NCBI GenBank assembly: GCA_965601665.1
Contig: OZ271833.1
Span: forward strand, 1,426,001 to 1,490,000
Length of the DNA: 64,000 nt
DNA from: JANQNX01 sp965601665
GTDB lineage: Bacteria > Pseudomonadota > Gammaproteobacteria > Eutrophobiales > Eutrophobiaceae
Direction: 5' to 3'
The position numbers and the translations under genes are program-made. Shown in pieces: positions 1-8,013 of the stretch (position 1 is the first letter of the stretch; every line of letters starts with the position of its first letter). Below the pieces are notes generated by a model. That model was not told the origin of the DNA, did not search any database, and was given only the letters and a program-made list of their open reading frames with translations.

Positions 1-1123
1 AACGAAAGCGCGTAAAGGCACGGTCCAGTACCGGCTCCTGTAACTCGGCCTCCGCCCAGCTCTTGCCGCCATCGGCAGAAACATCGACCTTTTTAATCTT
101 GCCCCTGCCCGTCCATGCCAGTCCCGTAATCTGGTATAGGCCGGGCTGTTTCAACAACATGTGTGCTGATGGTGATGTAATTAACGATTTTGCCTCGATA
201 TGAAAGGTAAACTGGCGGGCTTTTCCCGAGGGTAAGAGTTCCGTGTATCGGGAGGTTTCATTGCGCGCCATCACCGGACGATCGGTAAGCTTTATTCGGC
301 GCAACCATTTAACGTTCAACACCCCTTCCCATCCCGGTAACACCAGTCGTATCGGGTAACCATTTTCCGGGCGAATCTTTTCACCGTTCTGGTAAACCGC
401 CAGCAAGGCATCATCCATTGCCTTTTCCAATGGTATCGACATCTGCATATTAAACGCATCGGCACCCTCGGCAATGATCCATTTCGCGCTTTTCTTAACA
501 CCTATTTCATCCAGCAATACAGACAAGGGGATACCGGTCCATTCACTGTTCGACGCCATGCCATTGAAATAACCGGCTTCAGATTGAGACGGTGAACTGT
601 TCCAACCGGCATTGCTGTTACCACCGCATTCGATAAAACAGATCTTTGACTGCATCGGGTAGCGTAGAAGGTCTGCCATCGTGAAAAACCGGTTACTGTT
701 AACCAGGCCATGAATAAGCAACTTGTGTTTTGACGGATCTATTTGCGGTACGCCGTTATGGTGGCGCTCATAATGCAGTCCATTCGGGGTAATCGTCCCT
801 TCCATCAGATGCAGCGGCGTCCATGACACGCCGTTGCCGGGTACGGCCTCGTTTTGTGTCGGGAAACGTACTACCCGATCTTCGTATGTCGACGGTGAAC
901 CGTAAATAGAGAATGGCTCACCCGGTTTATTCATCCACGGCGGTCTTGCCGGATTGAATGCTCGCGCCTCATCGGCAGATGCCGTTTGGCTGTAGGCTGA
1001 CGCCAACGCGGTGATGACGCCAAATTGCAAGCCTTTCTTCAGGAATAACCTGCGATCCAGAAGACCGTTCTCGGCCACCAGGAATTCCCTGTAGGTGTTA
1101 TCGTTGTCTTGACCGTGCGCCAT
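1..1123 (-). CDS. soxC: Sulfite/sulfane dehydrogenase subunit SoxC, 3' truncated by window edge
   Basis: Molybdopterin subunit of the Sox(CD)2 sulfur dehydrogenase, which oxidises the sulfane sulfur bound to SoxYZ in the periplasm. I translated the frame by hand: ATG at 1121-1123 opens a reading frame with no stop to base 1 (about 374 residues). A twin-arginine signal (RRLFLKK, residues 24-30) precedes a hydrophobic stretch ending near TASA. The predicted molybdenum-ligand cysteine lies in FIECGGNS (Cys166). The block GVPQIDPSKHKLLIHGLV and the later RPENGYP and GKARQFTF segments are SoxC-like rather than generic SorA. The C-terminus, and any soxD partner, lie outside the window. The subfamily call rests on remembered SoxC sequence. 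Confidence 0.9.
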   Translation of the reverse strand, partial: MAHGQDNDNTYREFLVAENGLLDRRLFLKKGLQFGVITALASAYSQTASADEARAFNPARPPWMNKPGEPFSIYGSPSTYEDRVVRFPTQNEAVPGNGVSWTPLHLMEGTITPNGLHYERHHNGVPQIDPSKHKLLIHGLVNSNRFFTMADLLRYPMQSKICFIECGGNSNAGWNSSPSQSEAGYFNGMASNSEWTGIPLSVLLDEIGVKKSAKWIIAEGADAFNMQMSIPLEKAMDDALLAVYQNGEKIRPENGYPIRLVLPGWEGVLNVKWLRRIKLTDRPVMARNETSRYTELLPSGKARQFTFHIEAKSLITSPSAHMLLKQPGLYQITGLAWTGRGKIKKVDVSADGGKSWAEAELQEPVLDRAFTRFR

Positions 1124-1268
1124 CAATCAGTGTTCTTAGCATATTTATATCTATAGATAGTACAGGATTTTGCTGGTTCCGGTTATTTTACAATTCGATT
1201 AAATTCAGCCAATTATTGCAAACCCTATACTGTCTAAGCGTAAAACCTATACAATAAGTAAGTCTGAA

Positions 1269-1296
1269 AACGACCCAAAGCGGACATTAGGATAGA
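1269..1296 (+). repeat. Copy A of a short dispersed repeat
   Basis: Contains CGACCCAAAGCGGACATTA (1271-1289), which recurs with two changes at 2022-2040 and, inverted, at 2737-2755. It lies just upstream of the acetyltransferase gene. It has no transposase or integrase nearby. Confidence 0.6.
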
Positions 1297-1344
1297 TGAT
1301 AATTTTGCTGATTCATAAACAATCGGGCTCGCTTTGCTCGATCT

Positions 1345-1992
1345 ATGAATACAAACCGTGACCCACCTAACTTATTTAATTATCTCTACTTCAATTATCT
1401 AATGCGAATTACGTACTCAGATCGTTTGCCTGAAGACTTTAAATCATCAGCGTCAATACTCCTTCTCAGTGTATTTAGAGAGAAGCTTGTGCCTATTCTT
1501 GGAGACGATGATAGAGCACACCATGTTATTGAAGAGAGTATTAACAGGATGAACTGTATCACCGCAATAAATGATCAGAAATTGGTTGGATTAATGGGGT
1601 TCAAAAATGATCAGGGTCTTTTTTTTCAGCCTACCCTAAAGTTAATGACTACGGTCTATGGTGTTTTTGGGGGGCTCTTACGCAATACCTGTTTGAAAAT
1701 CTTGGATCACACCACAGCACCGAATGAGTGGTACGTTTATTGTATTGCTGTGTCAGAGGAAGTCAGAAGCCAGGGTGTTGGCTCTCACTTGTTTACAAGG
1801 CTAGATGAGCTGGCGATTCAAAGCGGGGCAACCAATATTTCGCTAGAGGTAATCAATACAAACTCCCGAGCTGAAGAACTTTATAAACGACTGGGATTTG
1901 TTCACCGCAAGCGAATTAAGTTCTGGCCTTTAAATCGATTATTGGGATGGTCGTTTGAATCAGCAGTCTTAATGGTTAAGGAAATTGGCTAA
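1345..1992 (+). CDS. GNAT-family N-acetyltransferase
   Basis: A 215-residue protein with the GNAT acetyl-CoA site: the Q/RxxGxG/A-type motif RSQGVGSHLF (residues 141-150), preceded by the beta strand VYCIAVS, and the C-terminal N...A..LYKRLGF motif (171-185) typical of the family. The substrate cannot be told; RimI-like and antibiotic or small-molecule acetyltransferases share this pattern. No clear Shine-Dalgarno sequence precedes either the ATG at 1345 or the alternative ATG at 1402. The gene looks AT-richer than the neighbouring housekeeping genes and is bracketed by repeat copies A and B, so it may be acquired. Confidence 0.75.
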   Translation: MNTNRDPPNLFNYLYFNYLMRITYSDRLPEDFKSSASILLLSVFREKLVPILGDDDRAHHVIEESINRMNCITAINDQKLVGLMGFKNDQGLFFQPTLKLMTTVYGVFGGLLRNTCLKILDHTTAPNEWYVYCIAVSEEVRSQGVGSHLFTRLDELAIQSGATNISLEVINTNSRAEELYKRLGFVHRKRIKFWPLNRLLGWSFESAVLMVKEIG

Positions 1993-2019
1993 TATGGCCG
2001 GATGATGAGATACAATACT

Positions 2020-2047
2020 AACGACCCAAGGCAGACATTAAGATATT
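2020..2047 (+). repeat. Copy B of the short dispersed repeat
   Basis: CGACCCAAGGCAGACATTA at 2022-2040, 17 of 19 bases identical to copy A and in the same orientation. It separates the acetyltransferase gene from the 193-residue unknown gene, so A and B form direct repeats around the first gene. Confidence 0.6.
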
Positions 2048-2106
2048 GCAAATAAAAGTCCTAATTATGGAGTTATAGGAAATCTCAGTAGTACACTGTT
2101 AGGGTT

Positions 2107-2688
2107 ATGGAAACCATACAACAACAACTTGGCCTTGATGATAAAAGTTATGCGAAGCTCAAGCTTTTTAATCGTATATTGATTTCATATAACGATTTCA
2201 AACAGGTTTATGAGATAACTTCCCTACTTATTGAAGAAAACTTGTACAATGAATATCCGCGCGAGAATCGTGAACTTGTAATTGCTTTAAATATGGCAGC
2301 AATTGTTGCCTATGCAAGGCCTTTTCTCGATACTAGGGGCGAGCTTGCGCATAATCGGCTCCCTGGAAAAATCTTAAGAATATTGAGTACAGAAGAAAAG
2401 GAATTGCACGACACGGTGTTGGAGGATAGACATACCATGATGGCCCATTCGGATGCCGATGCAAACGTAACCATACCGTTAGTTCTCGATACCGGGGGTC
2501 GAAGTCTTGTAATTCCAAAGAATGCGAGCGCATCATATGAAACAACATTAACTGCTGAGGCTATGAAAATGCTTCAAGGTATGTCGCTCAAGCTTCAAGA
2601 ACGTTGCTTTGGGTTACGCCAAGAACTTGAGCCGGAAATGCTTCTAATATTGCCAAGGACGCAAGTCGAGCAATTTTGTGATGATTAA
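2107..2688 (+). CDS. Unknown protein with HEPN-like RxxxxxH motif
   Basis: I do not recognise this 193-residue protein. It is soluble, mostly helical by composition, with no signal peptide. A segment near the middle, EDRHTMMAHSDAD (residues 106-118), has the R-x5-H spacing and the following His-Ser seen in HEPN-fold proteins (R108, H114), which include ribonuclease toxins and abortive-infection proteins. This is a motif-level resemblance only. It lies between repeat copies B and C in an AT-rich patch with an acetyltransferase, which fits an accessory or defence-type gene. No partner antitoxin is evident. Confidence 0.5.
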   Translation: METIQQQLGLDDKSYAKLKLFNRILISYNDFKQVYEITSLLIEENLYNEYPRENRELVIALNMAAIVAYARPFLDTRGELAHNRLPGKILRILSTEEKELHDTVLEDRHTMMAHSDADANVTIPLVLDTGGRSLVIPKNASASYETTLTAEAMKMLQGMSLKLQERCFGLRQELEPEMLLILPRTQVEQFCDD

Positions 2689-2736
2689 CAATGCGTCCCG
2701 AATTCCTGTTCCATGGATAGCGGCTGAGCTTTGACG

Positions 2737-2760
2737 TTAATGTCCGCTTATGGCCGATAG
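2737..2760 (-). repeat. Copy C (inverted) of the short dispersed repeat
   Basis: On the minus strand it reads CGGCCATAAGCGGACATTAA, matching 16 of the 19 core bases of copy A. It follows the stop of the 193-residue gene and abuts the next small gene. Confidence 0.5.
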
Positions 2761-2787
2761 TTGAAGTTGATCCATACCTTAAAAGCT

Positions 2788-2985
2788 ATGTTTCGAATTA
2801 TATTCATTACATTATTTATACTGGTCGGGTGTAGTGCTCAACAACTGCACGACTCATTACAGGCAAGAGAAAAACAGGAATGCTACTCTGCGCCCGTTTC
2901 AGAACAGGATGAATGCCTTAAACGAACGAAAGAGACCTATGACGAATACGCCACTAAAAGAAAGGAAGAAATAGAAGACGACTAA
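2788..2985 (+). CDS. Small predicted lipoprotein, unknown function
   Basis: From the ATG at 2788 this is a 65-residue protein; a TTG at 2761 would add nine residues but falls directly against repeat copy C. A short hydrophobic stretch ends in a lipobox, LVGC, so the mature protein would start with a lipidated cysteine (Cys15). The rest is charged and probably helical, with two more cysteines (ECYSAP, DECLKR) that could pair, and ends in a glutamate/aspartate-rich tail. It converges on prmB with seven bases between the stops. Similar tiny lipoproteins are common in gammaproteobacteria; no function can be assigned. Confidence 0.6.
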   Translation: MFRIIFITLFILVGCSAQQLHDSLQAREKQECYSAPVSEQDECLKRTKETYDEYATKRKEEIEDD

Positions 2986-2992
2986 TTAAAAC

Positions 2993-3865
2993 TCAAAGCT
3001 GTGCCCTGGTAAAAACAAACACCCCATCCCCGCCATGTTCAAACTCAATCCATGTAATAGGTAACGTGGGATACCTGTCAATCAACGCGTTCTTGCTATT
3101 ACCGACCTCGACAACGAGAATGCCGTTATCACCGAGAAAGTGTTTTGCTTCACGCAAAATGCGCTCGACATGCAACAATCCGTTTTCTTCTGACTCCAGC
3201 GCTGTCACCGGTTCATGCCTGTACTCAGCCGGGAGTTCCTGCATTTCTTCAGTACTAACATAAGGCGGGTTGCTGATGATGATGTCATATTTTTTTTCAG
3301 GCAAGGCGTTTAACAAGTCTGACTGATAAAGGTGTACCCGCTGTTGCAGCTCGTGCGTGGCTACGTTCTGTTCAGCAACAATCAATGCATTTGCATCGAT
3401 ATCCACTGCATCCACATCAGCATCAGGAAATGCGTAAGCACAGGCAATGGCAATACAGGCACTACCAGTACCAATGTCGAGGATCTGTTTGACGTAGTCT
3501 GCTTCAACCCAGGGTGCAAATCTTTCGAGGATTAATTCCGCAATCGGTGAACGCGGGATCAGGACGCGTTCGTCCACGTAAAAAGGCAGACCTGCAAACC
3601 AGGCTTCATTAACCAGATAGGCAACCGGAACGCGATCATCAATACGCCTATTGATCAATGCGATGACGCGTTCGACGTCTGCCGCTTGCAACACCTGGTC
3701 CAGTTCTGATTCATCGCAATTGAAATCCAGTTGCAAGGCAGTCATTACCAGATAGAACGCTTCATCGGCAGCGCTATCGGTGCCATGACCATAGAACAAT
3801 TTTGCGTTAGTAAAGCGATCTTCAGCGAACTCGACCAGTGTTCGCGGTGTGTTGGCTGAAGTCAC
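2993..3865 (-). CDS. prmB: Ribosomal protein uL3 glutamine N5-methyltransferase
   Basis: SAM-dependent methyltransferase that methylates a glutamine of ribosomal protein L3. The 290-residue sequence has the SAM-binding loop DIGTGSACIAIA (residues 130-141) and the catalytic NPPY tetrad (199-202). It continues with a stretch ending in LPAEYRHEP, which marks PrmB rather than the release-factor enzyme PrmC. Length is normal for the family. The start is a GTG at 3863-3865; no in-frame ATG lies just upstream. It follows the HD-GYP gene by about a dozen bases and may be cotranscribed with it. Confidence 0.9.
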   Translation of the reverse strand: MTSANTPRTLVEFAEDRFTNAKLFYGHGTDSAADEAFYLVMTALQLDFNCDESELDQVLQAADVERVIALINRRIDDRVPVAYLVNEAWFAGLPFYVDERVLIPRSPIAELILERFAPWVEADYVKQILDIGTGSACIAIACAYAFPDADVDAVDIDANALIVAEQNVATHELQQRVHLYQSDLLNALPEKKYDIIISNPPYVSTEEMQELPAEYRHEPVTALESEENGLLHVERILREAKHFLGDNGILVVEVGNSKNALIDRYPTLPITWIEFEHGGDGVFVFTRAQL

Positions 3866-3877
3866 ATCAATATGGTT

Positions 3878-5515
3878 TTACTGCAGCGGAACATAGCCCG
3901 GGATATCGTCATAATCAATTTCATCGATTTGGCTTTCATCCAGGAATTCCCGCGCATACTTCAGGTAGACTTTTTTATTGATAAAGATATCGAACAGATC
4001 ACCATCGATATGCCTGTCGATCTTCATCTGCCCAAGGATCTTCAGCGATTGTGACAACGGCATGGCTTTTTTGTATGGCCTGTCACTGGCCGTCAGCGCT
4101 TCAAACACATCGGCAATGGCAACGATTCTTGCTTGCACCGACATCTGATCGCCGGTGAGTTTATTTGGATAGCCGGTGCCGTCGATTTTTTCATGATGCC
4201 CGCCGGCATACTCGGGCACACGCCGCAGGTGCTTGGGATAGGGTAATGATTCCAGCATCTTGATAGATACGCTGACGTGATTATTGATAATCTCACGTTC
4301 ACGCATTGTTAGCGTCCCGCGCCCTATTTCGAGGTTTTGCTTTTCTTCTTCATCCAGCAATAATTTGTCTTCCCCTGCTGCGTTCAACCAATTGTATTTA
4401 GCTATGTCTTCAATCCTGCTGACGTCTGTGTCATCCAGTGATTCACCACCCACGTTATATTGATGAATGTAATCACGAGCCTGCTCGATCTCTTGCAGGG
4501 TTGCCTGTAGTTGACTGCTTTCCTTGAGCGCAATATCAACATCATTTTTACTGTCTAGCTCGGTGATCCTTGCCTTCAGGTAATCAATGATGGCATCGCG
4601 GCGAAGCACCTCAATGCGCACATCAATTTCATTGATACGGTCATAGATGGTTTCCAGTTTCGTACCTTTATCGACCACGTATTCCGGCGTGGTTATCTTG
4701 CCGCAATCATGCAGCCAGGCCGCGACTTCCAATTCATATTTTTCATCTTCATTCATTGAAAATGTTTTTAATGGGCCACGGTCAATGCTGTTAACCGCAT
4801 CAGCCAGCATGTTGGTGATAACGGGGACTCGGCGGCAATGCCCGGCCGTGTAAGGGGATTTTTCATCAATCGCATCGGCGATTAGCTGTATGAATGAATC
4901 AAACAGGTCTTTCTGCGCATCGATCAGCTTTTTCTTGGTAATCGTCACTGCAGCCTGCGATGCCAGTGATTCCACGACCTGTTGATCAAGTTGCGAGAAT
5001 GCCATGATGTCGTCGGTCCTGTTGTCTTTCTTATTGATTAACTGCAATACGCCAATGATTTCGTTTTGATGATCTTTCATGGGTACGGTCAGGAAAGAGA
5101 CGGACCGGTAACCGGTCTTTTTATCGAAGTTACGCGTACCGGAAAAATCAAACTCTTCCGAGGCGTAGGCGTCTTGAATATTTTTTGTTTCACCGGTGAT
5201 TGCGGTCCAACTGGCAACCATATGATCATTGGCGCGACCATCATCCTCGTAGAGCTTGATAGGATAAAAACCGACTTTTTCCCCGCTAGCACCACCCATA
5301 TGGATATTGAGTGAATGGTTATGCAGTATTTCAAACTTGAGTTTTTGATCTTCGGTTTTGGAATACAGCGTACCGCCATCGGCGTGGGTGATTTCCATTG
5401 CTTTTAACAGGATCATTTCCAACAAGCGATCCTGGTCTTTCTCTGCCGATAGTGCGATACCGATTTCATTCAGTTCTCGCAAGAGGTCAAGAAAGTTGTC
5501 CTGGCTGTAATCCAT
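3878..5515 (-). CDS. GAF/HD-GYP cyclic-di-GMP phosphodiesterase
   Basis: A cytosolic sensor-hydrolase of 545 residues from the ATG at 5515. An N-terminal GAF domain (about 25-195) is followed by an HD-GYP domain: metal-binding HDCGK at 269-273 and the signature HHEKIDGTGYP at 440-450. HD-GYP enzymes hydrolyse cyclic di-GMP. Between these two halves lies an extra region of roughly 115 mostly charged, helix-prone residues (about 287-405), much longer than in canonical HD-GYP domains. A TTG at 5563 would extend the frame but lies inside the htpG terminator hairpin, so the ATG is preferred. Ligand of the GAF domain is unknown. Confidence 0.88.
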   Translation of the reverse strand: MDYSQDNFLDLLRELNEIGIALSAEKDQDRLLEMILLKAMEITHADGGTLYSKTEDQKLKFEILHNHSLNIHMGGASGEKVGFYPIKLYEDDGRANDHMVASWTAITGETKNIQDAYASEEFDFSGTRNFDKKTGYRSVSFLTVPMKDHQNEIIGVLQLINKKDNRTDDIMAFSQLDQQVVESLASQAAVTITKKKLIDAQKDLFDSFIQLIADAIDEKSPYTAGHCRRVPVITNMLADAVNSIDRGPLKTFSMNEDEKYELEVAAWLHDCGKITTPEYVVDKGTKLETIYDRINEIDVRIEVLRRDAIIDYLKARITELDSKNDVDIALKESSQLQATLQEIEQARDYIHQYNVGGESLDDTDVSRIEDIAKYNWLNAAGEDKLLLDEEEKQNLEIGRGTLTMREREIINNHVSVSIKMLESLPYPKHLRRVPEYAGGHHEKIDGTGYPNKLTGDQMSVQARIVAIADVFEALTASDRPYKKAMPLSQSLKILGQMKIDRHIDGDLFDIFINKKVYLKYAREFLDESQIDEIDYDDIPGYVPLQ

Positions 5516-5559
5516 TGCAATGTCTTTATTTTGTTTTGCTTTATTGTCTCCCAGTAACA

Positions 5560-5597
5560 GCAAAAAAAATAGGGCTTTAACGCCCTATTTCCGGTGA
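5560..5597 (-). terminator. Rho-independent terminator of htpG
   Basis: On the minus strand, AAATAGGGC and GCCCTATTT form a nine-base-pair stem around a short loop and are followed by a run of eight Ts. It lies 20-50 bases after the htpG stop and separates htpG from the HD-GYP gene. Confidence 0.85.
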
Positions 5598-5613
5598 AAA
5601 AACGATTAAACGA

Positions 5614-7497
5614 TTATTCAGCAATCGACATAATCATAGTATTAAGTTTATGAACAAAACTTGCCGGGTCCTCCAGTTGGCCGCCTTCACTCAGCAAGGC
5701 CTGGTCAAACAGGATATGCGACCAGTCGGCGAATTTATCCTCGTCCTGTTCACTGTCGATTTTTTTCACGATGGGATGATCAGGGTTAATTTCTAGTATC
5801 GGCTTCGAACCAGGTATCGCCTGCCCTGACGCCTTGAGTATCTGTTCAAGGTGGCGACCCATGTCGTTATCATCACTGACCAGGCAGGCTGGGGACGTGG
5901 TCAGGCGTGATGTGATTCGCACGTCTTTGACACGCGCTTCCAATGTCGATTTGATGCGATCAGCCAGTTTTGAGAAATCCTTGTTCTTTTGTTCTTCCTG
6001 CTTCTTCTCTTCGTCGTCCTGTACCTCGCCAAGATCCAGTTCGCCCTTGTTAACAGACTTTAACGGCTTGCCATCAAATTCATTCAGATGCGTCGTGACC
6101 CATTCATCAATGGGATCCGTCAATAACAATACCTCGATACCTTTCTTCTGGAAGATCTCAAGATGCGGACTGTTACTGGCCGTTGCATGTGACTCGGCCG
6201 TTACGTAGTAGATCGCCTTTTGACCTTCCTGCATGCGAGACACGTAGTCCTGTAGTGAGATTGTTTGCTCGTCGGCGTCTTCTTTGGTACTGGCAAACCT
6301 GAACAATGCTGACAGATCGTCCTGGTATTCCTGTCCCTCGATGACACCCTCTTTTAATACCTTGCCAAAAATCTTCCAGAATTCCGCGTATTTCTCCGGA
6401 TCCTTGTCTGCCATGTCTTTCAGCAGACCAAGCACCTTCTTGGTACAGCCAGCACGGATAGAGTCGATGACCTTGTTGTGCTGCAGGATCTCGCGGGACA
6501 CGTTTAATGGCAGGTCATCCGAGTCGACAATGCCGCGAACGAAACGTAACCAGGCCGGCAGTAACTGTTCCGCATCGTCCATGATAAACACACGTCGCAC
6601 GTATAGTTTGATACCGTGGCGCTGCTCACGGTCCCACAGGTCAAACGGGGCCCTGGCAGGTACATATAATAATGACGTGTACTCCAGTTTGCCTTCTACC
6701 TTACTGTGCACATGCGCCATCGGGTTCTCAAAATCAGGGCCTACGTGTTTGTAAAACTCGTTGTATTCTTCATCGGAAATATCTCTCTTATTACGGGTCC
6801 ACAGCGCCGTCGCCTTGTTAACGGTTTCCTCGCCTTTCTCGTCCTCACCTTCCTTATCCATGACGATGGGTAACGTTATATGATCAGAATAGGTCGTGAT
6901 GATGTTGCGCAATCGATAAGCATCAAGGAATTCATCCATGTCGTCACGCAGATGCAGGATGACCTTGGTGCCACGTCTGGGTCGGTCTACTGTCTCTATG
7001 GTGTAATCACTCTCACCGTTTGATGTCCAGCGCACACCTTCCGCGCGTGACAGGCCGGCGCGACGTGTTACCACCTCGACCTTGCTGGCAACGATAAAAC
7101 ACGAGTAAAAACCGACGCCAAACTGGCCAATCAGTTGCGAGTCTTTTGATTGATCGCCGGTCAATGATTCGAAAAATTGCCTGGTACCGGATTTGGCAAT
7201 CGTGCCCAGATGCTCGATGACTTCATCCCGTGACATGCCGATACCGTTGTCAATTACGGTCACGGTTTTCTGTTCCTTGTTGTACTCGACCCGAATCTTC
7301 AATTCGGCGTCATCTTCATACAGGCTGTCATCTTTCAACGCCTCGAAACGGAGCTTGTCGGCAGCGTCAGACGCGTTGGAGATGAGTTCGCGCAGGAAGA
7401 TTTCCCGGTTGCTGTAAAGCGAATGGATCATCAAATGTAGGAGTTGTTTGACCTCGGTTTGAAAACCGTGCGTCTCCTGATTTGCTTTTACTGACAT
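5614..7497 (-). CDS. htpG: Molecular chaperone HtpG (bacterial Hsp90)
   Basis: ATP-dependent Hsp90-family chaperone of 627 residues. The N-terminal GHKL ATPase domain shows EIFLRELISNASDAADKLR, the nucleotide-binding DNGIGMS and GQFGVGFYS motifs; the middle domain has SDDLPLNVSRE; the C-terminal dimerisation domain is complete. The start is the ATG at 7497, preceded by a good GAGGAA Shine-Dalgarno sequence; an open frame continues another 87 codons upstream but that part is unrelated to Hsp90 and runs through the promoter. It is transcribed divergently from the Tad operon from a heat-shock promoter. Confidence 0.97.
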   Translation of the reverse strand: MSVKANQETHGFQTEVKQLLHLMIHSLYSNREIFLRELISNASDAADKLRFEALKDDSLYEDDAELKIRVEYNKEQKTVTVIDNGIGMSRDEVIEHLGTIAKSGTRQFFESLTGDQSKDSQLIGQFGVGFYSCFIVASKVEVVTRRAGLSRAEGVRWTSNGESDYTIETVDRPRRGTKVILHLRDDMDEFLDAYRLRNIITTYSDHITLPIVMDKEGEDEKGEETVNKATALWTRNKRDISDEEYNEFYKHVGPDFENPMAHVHSKVEGKLEYTSLLYVPARAPFDLWDREQRHGIKLYVRRVFIMDDAEQLLPAWLRFVRGIVDSDDLPLNVSREILQHNKVIDSIRAGCTKKVLGLLKDMADKDPEKYAEFWKIFGKVLKEGVIEGQEYQDDLSALFRFASTKEDADEQTISLQDYVSRMQEGQKAIYYVTAESHATASNSPHLEIFQKKGIEVLLLTDPIDEWVTTHLNEFDGKPLKSVNKGELDLGEVQDDEEKKQEEQKNKDFSKLADRIKSTLEARVKDVRITSRLTTSPACLVSDDNDMGRHLEQILKASGQAIPGSKPILEINPDHPIVKKIDSEQDEDKFADWSHILFDQALLSEGGQLEDPASFVHKLNTMIMSIAE

Positions 7498-7538
7498 GTC
7501 TTTTTCTTCCTCACAGGTGAAATTTCTCGAGAACGTAA

Positions 7539-7567
7539 TAAATAGGGACAAGTGGCTGTTTTTCAAG
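7539..7567 (-). promoter_or_regulatory. Sigma-32 (heat-shock) promoter of htpG
   Basis: Minus-strand CTTGAAA (7561-7567), 13-base spacer, CCCTATTTA (7539-7547). The -35 matches the sigma-32 consensus fully and the -10 differs at one position from CCCCATTTA. It lies 42 bases before the htpG ATG. Confidence 0.85.
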
Positions 7568-7678
7568 TCAGAAAAGTGTTTTGAAAGATGCCAGAGCCGA
7601 TTGCGTTTACTATAATTAAAGATGATAATGAAGTTCTTGTAGTTTAGTACAGGCAGACGCCATTGGAGGAGGATTGAG

Positions 7679-7912
7679 ATGAAACGCTTGGTAAGACAAC
7701 TGGGCCAGGGTATGACAGAGTACATTATTATCGTGGCTCTGATCGCTATCGCGGCCATCGGTATTTACAGTGTCTTTGGCGACACCGTGACCGACCAGAT
7801 GGGTAATATGACCGCCGAACTTTCAGGTGGTACAGCGACGTCTGATATTTATACCGAAGGCGGCGCAGCCGAGACCCAGCGCGGTCTGGGCGACTACCAG
7901 GACAGCAACTAG
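7679..7912 (+). CDS. flp: Flp-type major pilin precursor
   Basis: A 77-residue Flp/Fap pilin, the major subunit of Tad (type IVc) pili used for surface attachment. A short basic leader ends at the processing site G-QGMTEY, with the glutamate at +5 and adjacent tyrosine required in this class, followed by a single hydrophobic helix (IIIVALIAIAAIGIYSVF). The C-terminal tail is short and rich in Gly, Thr and acidic residues. A strong GGAGGAGG ribosome-binding site precedes the ATG. It is the first gene of the operon; no TadV/CpaA peptidase gene needed to mature it is found in the window. Confidence 0.93.
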   Translation: MKRLVRQLGQGMTEYIIIVALIAIAAIGIYSVFGDTVTDQMGNMTAELSGGTATSDIYTEGGAAETQRGLGDYQDSN

Positions 7913-7969
7913 TCCTGTGTTTTTTGTGCGGTCGGCAAGGCGGCACAATTTACTAAAACCAATAAGGCT

Positions 7970-7993
7970 ACCGGCAGGGGTGACCCTGCCGGT
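7970..7993 (+). terminator. Strong hairpin after the pilin gene (attenuator or mRNA stabiliser)
   Basis: ACCGGCAGGG and CCCTGCCGGT form a perfect ten-base-pair stem with a GTGA loop, followed by GCTTTCT rather than a true T-tract. It sits between flp and the next pilus gene, a position where partial termination or 3'-end stabilisation lets pilin be made in excess. Confidence 0.6.
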
Positions 7994-8013
7994 GCTTTCT
8001 AAAAAACAGGGTT

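Noticed and set aside
316..711. Two small frames inside soxC
   Set aside because: They are out of frame with the long, clearly conserved SoxC reading frame and have no homologous features.
1149..1158. ATCTATAGAT palindrome upstream of soxC
   Set aside because: Only ten bases in AT-rich sequence, likely by chance; no regulator or second copy supports it.
1269..2760. Integron-type attC sites for the repeats around the accessory genes
   Set aside because: The repeats lack the paired RYYYAAC/GTTRRRY core sites and long imperfect palindromes of attC, and no integrase is present.
5516..5563. TTG start for the HD-GYP gene
   Set aside because: It lies in the terminator hairpin of htpG; the ATG at 5515 is enough for the full GAF domain.
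7581..7616. Sigma-70 promoter for flp (TTGAAA and TATAAT)
   Set aside because: The TATAAT at 7611 is good, but the nearest TTGAAA is 24 bases away and nothing suitable lies at 16-18 bases.
7498..7758. N-terminal extension of htpG by 87 codons
   Set aside because: It crosses the heat-shock promoter and the pilin start on the other strand, is unlike Hsp90, and the ATG at 7497 has a strong ribosome-binding site.
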